Source: Acidobacteriota bacterium
Lineage (GTDB): Bacteria; Acidobacteriota; Thermoanaerobaculia; Gp7-AA8
DNA: 64,000 nucleotides
Direction: 5' to 3'
Assembly (NCBI GenBank): GCA_019244185.1
Contig: JAFATB010000006.1
Coordinates: 434,001 to 498,000 of the forward strand
Below are positions 54,530 to 62,356 of this stretch, piece by piece. The translations under genes were made by a program, and so were the position numbers. How positions within the stretch are numbered: the first letter of the stretch is position 1; each line of letters starts with the position of its first letter. Under the pieces are notes generated by a model that saw nothing but the letters and a program-made list of their open reading frames with translations, ran no database searches and had not been told where the DNA came from.

Positions 54530-56148
54530 AGGCGGAAGGCAGAATCAACAAACTCGCGCGTTTCTTCTTCATTCTTCCTTCTGCATTCTGCATTCTGCAT
54601 TCAGCCGCCGCCTATGGCGGCGGCGTCTCGAACTCCCCCCACGCCGCCCTCTCCACCTCCTCCCCGCTCGCCACCAAAGCCGGCCTCTCGATTCTGCAAA
54701 ATGGCGGCAACGCCGCTGATGCCGCGGTGGCAATTGCGTTCGTGTTGTCGGCGGTCGAACCGCAGTCGCAGACGATCGGCGGCGGCGGGTTCGCCGTCTA
54801 CTACGACGCCGCGACGCGCGCCGTGTGGACGCTCGACTTTCGCGAGACCGCGCCGCTCGCGGTGACGCGCGACGCATTCGCCAAGCCCGTGAACGGCGCG
54901 CTCGCCGCGGGCGTCCCCGGCACCGTCGCGGGACTCGACGCGTTGCGCCAGAAGTTCGGCACGAAGTCGTGGAAGGAATTGCTCGCGCCGGCGATCGCGC
55001 TCTCGCGCGAAGGGCTCCACGTCGACGCGCAACTCGCGGCGGACATCGACGCCGCGAAGCGCGACCGCAACCTCGCCGTCCTCGACGGCGCGTCCGCGGG
55101 CAAAACGATCGCGCAGACGGAGCTCGCGACGACGCTGCAGCGGCTCGCTATTCGCGGCGCGCGCGACTTCTACGAAGGCTCGCTCGCGTCGGAGCTCATC
55201 GAAAGCGTGCACGACGCCGGCGGCATCATCGGCTATCGCGACCTCCGCGACTACAAGGCGATCTGGCGCGCGCCGCTGAAACTGCACTTCGGCGCGTACG
55301 ACCTCTACACCGTTCCGCCGCCGTCGGGCGGCGGCGTGGTCATCGGCGAGGTGCTGAACATCCTCGCGAACGACGACCTCGGCGCGCTCGGCTTCCAGAC
55401 GCCGCGCATGCTGCATCTGCTGCTCGAAGCGGAGCGCCGCGCCGTCATCGATCGCGACAAATACCTCGCCGACCCGCTCACCGCGCGCATTCCGTATCGC
55501 GAATTGCTGTCGCGCAAGCGCGGCGACGCGTGGCGCAAGTCCATCGATCCCGCACGCGCGATCGCCACCGCGCAGCTCACCGAGCCGAGCGCGATCTCCG
55601 CCGAAGGCGAGCACACGACGCACTTCACCATCGCTGACGCGCACGGCAACGTCGCCAGCGTCACGATCTCCCTCGGCGATGACTTCGGCGGCGGCTTCGT
55701 CGTCCCGCGCCTCGGCTTCTTTCTCAACGACGCCATGCGCGACTTCAGCGCGAAACCGCCGAATGACGTCGCCGCGTCGAAGCGTCCCGCGTCGTCGCTT
55801 TCGCCCTTGATCGTGCTGCGCGACGACAAGCCGTTCCTCGCGCTCGGCACGCGCGGCGGCTCGACGATTCCGACGACGATTCTCGGCGTGTTCCTCGACG
55901 TCGCCGTCTTCGGCAAGTCATTGCCCGACGCCGTCGAGGCGCCGCGCTGGCACCAGCAGGCGGCCCCCGAGGAGCTCGCGTACGAGCGCGAACGCGCGCC
56001 GAAGGCGACGGTGGATGCGCTGAACGCGATGGGACACGGCGTCAACGCGCGCGACGCGATCGGCGACGTGCACGCGATTTTGTTCGAGAAGGGCCGGCTC
56101 GTCGCCGTCGCGGATTCGCGGCGCGGCGGCGCGGCCGGAGGCTACTGA
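54526..56148 (+). CDS. ggt: Gamma-glutamyltransferase
   Basis: 540 aa. The N-terminus KLARFFFILPSAFCILHSAA is a signal peptide whose codons contain a TTCTGCA-type heptad repeated three times. The enzyme begins with HAALSTSSPLATKAGLSILQ, NGGNAADAAVAIAFVLS, GGGGFAVYYD and FRETAPLA. The autocatalytic processing Thr is in HTTHFTIADAHGNVAS; the small subunit has RPASSLSPLIV and TRGGSTIPTTILGV. It is a periplasmic Ntn-hydrolase cleaving gamma-glutamyl bonds of glutathione. It ends in a one-base overlap with rpiA. Confidence 0.94.
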   Translation: MKAEGRINKLARFFFILPSAFCILHSAAAYGGGVSNSPHAALSTSSPLATKAGLSILQNGGNAADAAVAIAFVLSAVEPQSQTIGGGGFAVYYDAATRAVWTLDFRETAPLAVTRDAFAKPVNGALAAGVPGTVAGLDALRQKFGTKSWKELLAPAIALSREGLHVDAQLAADIDAAKRDRNLAVLDGASAGKTIAQTELATTLQRLAIRGARDFYEGSLASELIESVHDAGGIIGYRDLRDYKAIWRAPLKLHFGAYDLYTVPPPSGGGVVIGEVLNILANDDLGALGFQTPRMLHLLLEAERRAVIDRDKYLADPLTARIPYRELLSRKRGDAWRKSIDPARAIATAQLTEPSAISAEGEHTTHFTIADAHGNVASVTISLGDDFGGGFVVPRLGFFLNDAMRDFSAKPPNDVAASKRPASSLSPLIVLRDDKPFLALGTRGGSTIPTTILGVFLDVAVFGKSLPDAVEAPRWHQQAAPEELAYERERAPKATVDALNAMGHGVNARDAIGDVHAILFEKGRLVAVADSRRGGAAGGY

Positions 56149-56825
56149 TGACCAACCGCAAAGTCGAAGCCGCGCGCGCGGCGCTCCAGGAAGTGCGCAG
56201 CGGCATGCGACTCGGACTCGGCACCGGCTCGACCGCCGCGGAGTTCGTGAAGCTCCTCGGCGACGCGTTGCGCGACGGCACGCTGCGCGACATCCGCTGC
56301 ACGTGCACGTCCGAACAAACCGAAGCGCAGGCGCGCGAGGCAGGCGTGCCGACGTTCGCGCTGTACGAGGTCGCGCCGCTCGATCTCGCCGTCGACGGCG
56401 CCGATGAAATCGATCGCAACCTGCGGCTGATCAAAGGCCGTGGCGGCGCGCTGCTGCGCGAGAAGATCGTCGAACAACAGGCGCTGCGCTTCATCGTCAT
56501 CGCCGACGACTCGAAAATCGTCGAGCGTTTGGGCGTCGGCGTGTTGCCGGTCGAAGTCACTCCGTTTGCGCGCGAAGTGCTCGAGCGCCGCTTTGCGGAG
56601 ATGGGACTCGCGCCGGTGCTGCGCCTGCGCGATGGCAAGCCGCGCGTCACCGACGAAGGTCATCTCATCCTCGACGTCCGCGTGCCGGAGAACGTCGACG
56701 TCGCCGACTGCGTCGCGCGCATGCGCGAACACGCGGGCGTCGTCGACACCGGCTTCTTTCCGACCGAAGCGACGGAGGCGATCATCGCCGGAGACGACGG
56801 CATCCGGCGCATGACGCGCGGCTGA
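56148..56825 (+). CDS. rpiA: Ribose-5-phosphate isomerase A
   Basis: 225 aa. Family motifs are complete: RLGLGTGSTAAEFVKLLGDA, VDGADEIDRNLRLIKGRGGA, LLREKIVEQQALRFIVIADD and KIVERLG. It interconverts ribose 5-phosphate and ribulose 5-phosphate in the pentose phosphate pathway. It is tightly coupled to ggt before it and the esterase after it by one-base overlaps. Confidence 0.96.
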   Translation: MTNRKVEAARAALQEVRSGMRLGLGTGSTAAEFVKLLGDALRDGTLRDIRCTCTSEQTEAQAREAGVPTFALYEVAPLDLAVDGADEIDRNLRLIKGRGGALLREKIVEQQALRFIVIADDSKIVERLGVGVLPVEVTPFAREVLERRFAEMGLAPVLRLRDGKPRVTDEGHLILDVRVPENVDVADCVARMREHAGVVDTGFFPTEATEAIIAGDDGIRRMTRG

Positions 56826-57496
56826 TGCAACGTCCGCCGCAACGCGCGCCGGCGAAGTCGTTCGATCGGCGGCTGCTCATTCCCGCGTCGCTGTTCCTCA
56901 TCCTCGCGGTCTGGGTCTTCTGGCCGTCGCGCTACGCGCGCGTGAAGAACCTCGACTCGCGCGGCACGAGCATCATCGCGTACGGCGACTCGCTCACCGC
57001 CGGCTACGGCGCGAACGCGGGCGAGGACTATCCGTCGCAGCTCGCGAAGCGCCTTGGTGTTGACGTCGTGAACGCGGGCGTCAGCGGCGACACCACGGAG
57101 AGCGCGCTCGCGCGCATCGACGCCGACGTGCTCGCGCGCAGTCCGCGCATCGTGATCGTCGGCCTCGGCGGCAACGACTTCCTGCAAAGCGTGCCGATCG
57201 CGCGCACGGAAGCGAACCTGCGCACGATCATCGAGCGCATTCACGGCGCCGGCGCGATGGTCGTGCTCGTCGGCTTCCGCTTCCCGAGTCTCAACGCCGA
57301 CTACGAGGGGATGTACGCGAAGCTCGCGCGCGACGAAGGATGCCTGTTCGTCGGCAACGTGCTCGCCGGCATCCTCACCGATCCCTCGCTGAAGAGCGAC
57401 GAGATCCATCCGAACGCGCGCGGTTACGCGCTGATGGCCGAGCGCATCGCGCCGCCGCTCGCGAAGCTCATCGCCAAAGCCAACGCGAAGCGCTAA
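56825..57496 (+). CDS. GDSL-type esterase/lysophospholipase (TesA-like), membrane-anchored
   Basis: 223 aa. An N-terminal helix (LLIPASLFLILAVWVFW, residues 17-33) anchors or exports it. The SGNH hydrolase blocks are present: GDSLTAGYGAN (block I, Ser), NAGVSGDTTES (block II, Gly), GLGGNDFLQ (block III, Asn) and DEIHPNARGY (block V, Asp and His). It is related to TesA/arylesterases. The natural substrate is unknown. It starts at the rpiA stop. Confidence 0.92.
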   Translation: MQRPPQRAPAKSFDRRLLIPASLFLILAVWVFWPSRYARVKNLDSRGTSIIAYGDSLTAGYGANAGEDYPSQLAKRLGVDVVNAGVSGDTTESALARIDADVLARSPRIVIVGLGGNDFLQSVPIARTEANLRTIIERIHGAGAMVVLVGFRFPSLNADYEGMYAKLARDEGCLFVGNVLAGILTDPSLKSDEIHPNARGYALMAERIAPPLAKLIAKANAKR

Positions 57497-57506
57497 CGCC
57501 CAGGCG

Positions 57507-58124
57507 CTAACGCGCGCGAGCCGGCGCCGCGTCGGTCTTCTTCACCATCACCGAGAACTTCCAGTCGCCCTTCTCCCAATGAAAGGCGATCTGCGACGCG
57601 AACGGATGGCGCAGCGGCTTGTCGATCTTCGTCTCGAACAGCGGATACAGCCACGTCGCGTGGTCGTAGTGCCAGATGAGCTCCGCGGAGCCGACGGTCG
57701 GCTCAGTTGGATGGCGCACGAAGTCGCGCAGGCCGTCGTAGACCTTCTCGCAGATCTTCCCGCGGTAGACCGGGCCGCGCAGACTCGGCGCCGTGCCGAG
57801 GATCGGGAAGCCCTTCGCGGTGACCTTGGCGATGTAGGTCGCGGACTGTTCGTCGGGATGCGCCTCGCCCACGACGACGAGTCCCGCGCGCTCGAGGTTG
57901 TGCAGCGTGCGCAGCGCTTTTTCGTCGTAGTCGTCCTTCGGCGACTGCGGCGTCCACCACACTTTCTGCGGCACTTCCGCGTAGACCGGCTCGCGTTGCA
58001 CGGAGCGGTCGCCGATGATTTCCTGCGCCTTCGCGGCGGTCAGCGGCTCCGGTTTGGCGCACGCGAACGCGAGCAGTGCGGCGGCCGCGACCGTGGCGAT
58101 TCCTTGACTCGTCATGCTGCGCAT
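57507..58124 (-). CDS. Lipoprotein of the DUF3365/heme-sensor-like type, function unknown
   Basis: 205 aa; the second ATG (58115) is an alternative start. It has a signal peptide with a lipobox (LLAFAC) giving Cys22 as the lipidated residue. The mature part includes AKAQEIIGDRSVQREPVYAE and a C-terminal segment ASQIAFHWEKGDWKFSVMVK. A DUF3365-like assignment is only a guess from length and layout; no CxxCH heme motif is present. It is divergent from the MMPL transporter across 17 bp. Confidence 0.72.
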   Translation of the reverse strand: MRSMTSQGIATVAAAALLAFACAKPEPLTAAKAQEIIGDRSVQREPVYAEVPQKVWWTPQSPKDDYDEKALRTLHNLERAGLVVVGEAHPDEQSATYIAKVTAKGFPILGTAPSLRGPVYRGKICEKVYDGLRDFVRHPTEPTVGSAELIWHYDHATWLYPLFETKIDKPLRHPFASQIAFHWEKGDWKFSVMVKKTDAAPARAR

Positions 58125-58141
58125 GTTATCTGCCCCACCGT

Positions 58142-60661
58142 TTGACCAATCGGATTCTCGACGCGCTCGCCAAGCTCTGCCTCCGGCACAGCAAAGCCAT
58201 CCTGATCGCCGCGGCGCTCCTGGGCCTGCTGGCCGTCGCCGGCGCCTCGCGCCTGCATTTCGATCCCGACCTGCTCAACCTCATCCCGCAGAACAACAAG
58301 CAGGTGAATGATTTTCGCCGCGTGCTCCGCGACCTCGGCACGCTCGACAATCACGTGATCGTGATGCAGATGCCGAAAGGCGTCGACGTCCACACCTACG
58401 ATCCGCTCATCGAATCGATCGCGAACGGCTACCGCCACAGCACGCGCATCGAGGAAGTGCAGTACCACATCCCGAATCCGCTCGACTTCATCGACCTGCT
58501 GCTGCCGCGCGCGCTACTGTTCCTCGCGCCCGAGCAGCTCGACAGCGTGGCGCAGAAGCTCTCCGACGCCGGCATTCACGAAGCCGTCGCGCGCAACCGC
58601 ACGCTGCTGCAGACGCCGCAGTCGATGGCGCTCAAGCAGCTCATCCAGTACGACCCGTTCAACCTCGCCACGATCTTCCTCGAGAAGATCAACAACGCCA
58701 GCGGCGGCTTCCGCATCGACGCGGCCAGCGGCTACTACCTCTCGGCCGATCACACGATGCTGCTGATGCTGATCAAGCCGAAGCGGCCGGCGCAGGACGT
58801 GCCGTTCGCGAAGCAGCTCCTCGCCGAAGGCGCGATCATCGAGGCGCGCGCGCTCAAGGAGTTCGAACAGTCGACCGGCGCGAAAGTGCCGCTGCCGAAG
58901 ATCGAGCACACCGGCGGCTATCAGATCGCGGCAGGCGACGCGGACCTCATCCGCGGCGACATCATCATCAACGTCGTCGGCTCGTTCTTCGGCGTGCTCG
59001 CGCTGTTCCTCTACGCGTTCCGCCGCCCCGCCGCGATCATGTACGGCGCGCTGCCGATGGCCCTCGGCCTTGGCCTCACGTTCGGCGTCGCGGGCGTGGT
59101 GTACGGGCAGCTGTCGTCGGCGAGCGCGGGATTCGCGGCGCTGCTCGCGGGACTCGGCATCGACTTCATCACCGTCATCTACGGCCGCTACGTCGATGAG
59201 CGCAACCGCGGCGCGACGATGCCGCACGGGCTCATCACAGCGATCCGCACGACGCTGCCGGGCGTGTTCGTTGCCGCGATCACGACGGCCGCGACGTTCT
59301 TCGCGTTCCTCGCGACCGACTTCCGCGGGATGACGCAGCTCGGCTTCCTCACCGGCACCGGCATCCTCTTCTTCCTGGCCTGCACGGCGCTGCTGCTGCC
59401 CGCGCTCATCGTGCGCGGCGAACGGCGCGAGGGAAAGCGCGCGCCGAAGCTCTACCTCCATTCGTTCGGCTCCGGCACGCTCATCGACCGCTCGCTCGAA
59501 CGGCCGAAGCTGACGCTCGCGATCTGGCTCGTGTTCATCGCGTTCTGCTGCGTCGCCGCGACGCGCCTGCGCTTCAGCGACAACATCCAGGACCTGCGCG
59601 CGAAGGGCAACGAAGGCGTTCTCAATCAGGAGAAGGTGACGAAGAAGTTCGGCCAGTCCTTCGAGTTCATGATGTACGTGATCGAAGGGAAGTCGCTCGA
59701 CGACGTCCTCGCGCGCACGCACCGCGCGGCCGCGGAGATCAAGCCGCTCGTCGCCGATCACACGATCGCGTCATATCAGTCGATCGCGACGTTCGTCCCG
59801 CCGCGCGATCAGCAGCTGGCCGTCATCCGCACGCTCGAGGCGGGGCGCAACGACCGCTTCAACTTCGCGCGCATCGACGCGACGTTCCGCCGCGAGCTCG
59901 CCGCCGCGGGCTTCCGTCCCGAGGCATATAACGACTACATGAGACTCTTCGCGCAGACGATTGCGCCGAAAGAGCCGATCACGATCGACACGCTGAGCGA
60001 TCCCGATCTGACCGCGTTCACGTCGCGTTTCGTGAAGAAGGTGCCGAACGGCTGGATGTCGGTGACGTATCTCTATCCCGCGGGCGGCAAGTGGCCGCGT
60101 GAGGTGCCGCCGAAACTGCTCGCGCTGACGCAGCGGCATCCCGACGAGATCCTGACCGGTATCAACCTCGTCAGCGGCACGCTGCGCCGCATCGTGAAAG
60201 CGGACGCCATGCGCTCGACGGTCATCGGCTTCGCCGCCGTGATCGTGATCATGGTGCTGGCATTCCGCAAGCCGGTGACGGCGCTGCTGACGTTCGTGCC
60301 GTTCGTCGCAGGCGCGGCGGCGATGGCGGGACTCATGGCCGTCGCCGGACTCGAGTTCAACTTCATGAACATCTTCGTCGGGCTGATGATCATCGGCGTC
60401 GGCACCGACTACGCCGTCTACATCCTGCAGCGTTACCACGAAGACCCCGCGCACTTCCCGCACGCGGTGCACGAGACCGGCAAGGCCGTGGTCATGGCCG
60501 CGCTGACGGCAATCGTCGGCTACGGCTCGTTCGCGCTGTCGCACTATCCGGGACTGCGGTCGATTGGGTATGCTTCGTTCTTTGGAATTTTCTTCGGCGG
60601 GCTGGCCGCGATCACGCTGCTGCCCGCGATTCTGATCCTGCTACGGAGAGAGAGCGCATGA
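58142..60661 (+). CDS. MMPL/RND-family transporter (HpnN-like)
   Basis: About 839 aa from a TTG at 58142 (TNRILDALAKLCLRHSKAIL), chosen to avoid overlap with the divergent gene; the frame is open upstream. Twelve transmembrane helices occur in the pattern 1+5+1+5, with two periplasmic domains (RLHFDPDLLNLIPQNNKQVN and RLRFSDNIQDLRAKGNEGVL). The MMPL blocks FAALLAGLGIDFITVIYGRY and FVGLMIIGVGTDYAVYILQR carry the Asp residues used for proton coupling. Similar to hopanoid transporters HpnN; no hopanoid genes are nearby. It ends in an ATGA overlap with bioY. Confidence 0.9.
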   Translation: MTNRILDALAKLCLRHSKAILIAAALLGLLAVAGASRLHFDPDLLNLIPQNNKQVNDFRRVLRDLGTLDNHVIVMQMPKGVDVHTYDPLIESIANGYRHSTRIEEVQYHIPNPLDFIDLLLPRALLFLAPEQLDSVAQKLSDAGIHEAVARNRTLLQTPQSMALKQLIQYDPFNLATIFLEKINNASGGFRIDAASGYYLSADHTMLLMLIKPKRPAQDVPFAKQLLAEGAIIEARALKEFEQSTGAKVPLPKIEHTGGYQIAAGDADLIRGDIIINVVGSFFGVLALFLYAFRRPAAIMYGALPMALGLGLTFGVAGVVYGQLSSASAGFAALLAGLGIDFITVIYGRYVDERNRGATMPHGLITAIRTTLPGVFVAAITTAATFFAFLATDFRGMTQLGFLTGTGILFFLACTALLLPALIVRGERREGKRAPKLYLHSFGSGTLIDRSLERPKLTLAIWLVFIAFCCVAATRLRFSDNIQDLRAKGNEGVLNQEKVTKKFGQSFEFMMYVIEGKSLDDVLARTHRAAAEIKPLVADHTIASYQSIATFVPPRDQQLAVIRTLEAGRNDRFNFARIDATFRRELAAAGFRPEAYNDYMRLFAQTIAPKEPITIDTLSDPDLTAFTSRFVKKVPNGWMSVTYLYPAGGKWPREVPPKLLALTQRHPDEILTGINLVSGTLRRIVKADAMRSTVIGFAAVIVIMVLAFRKPVTALLTFVPFVAGAAAMAGLMAVAGLEFNFMNIFVGLMIIGVGTDYAVYILQRYHEDPAHFPHAVHETGKAVVMAALTAIVGYGSFALSHYPGLRSIGYASFFGIFFGGLAAITLLPAILILLRRESA

Positions 60662-61236
60662 GCGAGAAAGCGATGACCATCCCCGCCGCCGTCGACGAGC
60701 GGATCCGCGGGCGCGTGGCCGCGAACATGCTGTTGGTGGTAACCGCGAGCGCCCTGATCGCGCTCGCGGCGCAGGTGGCCATTCCGCTGCCGTTCACGCC
60801 CGTGCCGCTGACCTTGCAGCCGCTTGCCGTGATCTTCCTCGGCGCCGCCCTCGGCGCGCGCCGCGGCGCCGCCGCCGCAGCGCTCTATCTGCTCGAAGGC
60901 TTCAGCGGCCTCCCCGTCTTCGCCCAAGGCCACGGCGGCCCGCTCTGGCTCGTCGGCCCGACGGCGGGCTACCTCTATTCGTACCCGTTCGCCGCCTGGC
61001 TCTCCGGCTTCGTCTCCGAGCGCGGCTGGGGCAGCACCATCTCCCGCGCCGTCACCGGCATGCTCCTCGCCCTCGCCGTCATCTACACCGGCGGCTGGTC
61101 CTGGCTGGCGATGCTCACCGGCGCGCGTAATGCGTTCTCAGGCGGCGTCGCGCCGTTCATCGTGGCCGACATCGTCAAGGTGGCCATCGGGGCGGCGCTG
61201 TTGCCGAAGGCGCAGCGGGTGGTGGGGCGGGTGTAA
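60658..61236 (+). CDS. bioY: Biotin transporter substrate-binding subunit BioY
   Basis: 192 aa with six transmembrane helices. The BioY signature is PFTPVPLTLQPLAVIFLGAA, followed by LGARRGAAAAALYLLEGFSG, LPVFAQG and GPTAGYLYSYPFAAWLSGF. It binds biotin as the S component of an ECF transporter or works alone. ECF ATPase genes are not adjacent. It is translationally coupled to the MMPL gene, which is an unusual partner. Confidence 0.94.
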   Translation: MSEKAMTIPAAVDERIRGRVAANMLLVVTASALIALAAQVAIPLPFTPVPLTLQPLAVIFLGAALGARRGAAAAALYLLEGFSGLPVFAQGHGGPLWLVGPTAGYLYSYPFAAWLSGFVSERGWGSTISRAVTGMLLALAVIYTGGWSWLAMLTGARNAFSGGVAPFIVADIVKVAIGAALLPKAQRVVGRV

Positions 61237-61450
61237 GCGTGCAGCGCGCGGCGTGCGCGCTAGCATGCAACGTCAGTCGTTCTGGTCGTCCGTACATGGA
61301 TAAAAAGTAATCGCAATCGTCGCCGGCCGCATCGGTAAGCTGTCGACTGACGTGAGTGGTATGTCTACCGAAGCTGTTGCATTAGACGTGAACAACGCGA
61401 CATCGAGGTAGACACTGATGCCTTGGGCCGCGAGATTTGAATTGCTGCAT

Positions 61451-61807
61451 TCAAGCCTTGCACTGATTGTCGCTCTGCTGACTTAGGTCGTTGTGTGGCT
61501 CGGCGAACGAAATCAGAAGACGCGACTGGCTAAACACCTTCCGCCCGGACCTTCTTGCAGTGATCAACCAACCCCTTAAACCCCTCACACCCGCGATTCG
61601 TTGTAAGTCCAGCAGACTCAGATCTGAACTTACCAAGTCAAGCGAGACAAGATTACGGAGGCGACCGTCTGCGTCAGTGAGGTGCCAGACGATCGGTGAA
61701 GGTATATCGCGGGCTACGCGACGCGCAGCGTGGGCCGTCGAGTTGGGCGATCGCGCGGCCCTCTTACCAGACGATGTGACAGCGGGCGTCGCGTACGCTA
61801 TTTCCAC
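61451..61807 (-). CDS. Uncertain ORF behind the Rhs immunity candidate
   Basis: 118 aa from a GTG that overlaps the stop of the upstream gene by ten bases. No domain is recognised; the segment SPIVWHLTDADGRLRNLVSL, DLVSSDLSLLDL is compatible with a folded protein. Arrays of small genes behind Rhs proteins are common, but the coding signal is weak and a partly overlapping plus-strand frame is equally open. The interval 61237-61450 shows no other gene, only short GC-rich hairpins. Confidence 0.3.
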   Translation of the reverse strand: MEIAYATPAVTSSGKRAARSPNSTAHAARRVARDIPSPIVWHLTDADGRLRNLVSLDLVSSDLSLLDLQRIAGVRGLRGWLITARRSGRKVFSQSRLLISFAEPHNDLSQQSDNQCKA

Positions 61808-62349
61808 CGAGCCAACGCCGCGCGTGCTTCCGCCCGCACGTGCGGCGAACGGTCGTTCTCTAACGACTGCACACGCGCGCGTGCGCGGGCTTTCAATCGC
61901 GTGTCAGTGGTGCGCCGCGCGAGATTTCTTAACGCATCGGGGAGTACTGCTCTGGCCTGATCGTCAGACGATTCAACAAATCGCTCGAGAGCATCAAGTG
62001 CACCTCCATCAGTGAAGCATTCGGCGAAGAGAACGCCAATCATGAATGACCACATCCAGTGTTCTGACCGCCCGAACTCCCTTTCCGCCGCGACGCGCAC
62101 ATGCTCGCGCGCATCCGTGGATAAGTACTCCCAGTTATCGTCGAAATGTTTCCAGAGCAACCACGACGGCTCCCATGCTCGCGCGGCGTCAGTCGTGAGT
62201 ACCTGCAAAGCCGCTTTCAAGGTCCCGGTATCGTACTCGCCTCTTCTAAGCACGACGCTGCCTAGCTGAAAAAGCGCGCTTTCTAGTCCGTGCTGGTCTG
62301 ACGCAGCGACTGCACTCGCGATTTGGTTCAACAGTACAGTGTCTGTCAT
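61798..62349 (-). CDS. HEAT-like helical protein, candidate immunity protein of the Rhs locus
   Basis: 183 aa, almost entirely alpha-helical. Segments such as DDQARAVLPDALRNLARRTT and SPHVRAEARAALARWK look like HEAT/armadillo-type repeats at the C-terminus. There is no signal peptide or membrane span, so it would act in the cytosol. It starts seven bases after the stop of the Rhs gene on the same strand, which is the usual position of an immunity gene. Immunity function is inference from position. Confidence 0.75.
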   Translation of the reverse strand: MTDTVLLNQIASAVAASDQHGLESALFQLGSVVLRRGEYDTGTLKAALQVLTTDAARAWEPSWLLWKHFDDNWEYLSTDAREHVRVAAEREFGRSEHWMWSFMIGVLFAECFTDGGALDALERFVESSDDQARAVLPDALRNLARRTTDTRLKARARARVQSLENDRSPHVRAEARAALARWK

Positions 62350-62356
62350 TGATTCG

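Noticed and set aside
61491..62015. Plus-strand frame of 174 codons
   Set aside because: Opposite to the immunity candidate, which has better composition and a coupled position; no motif.
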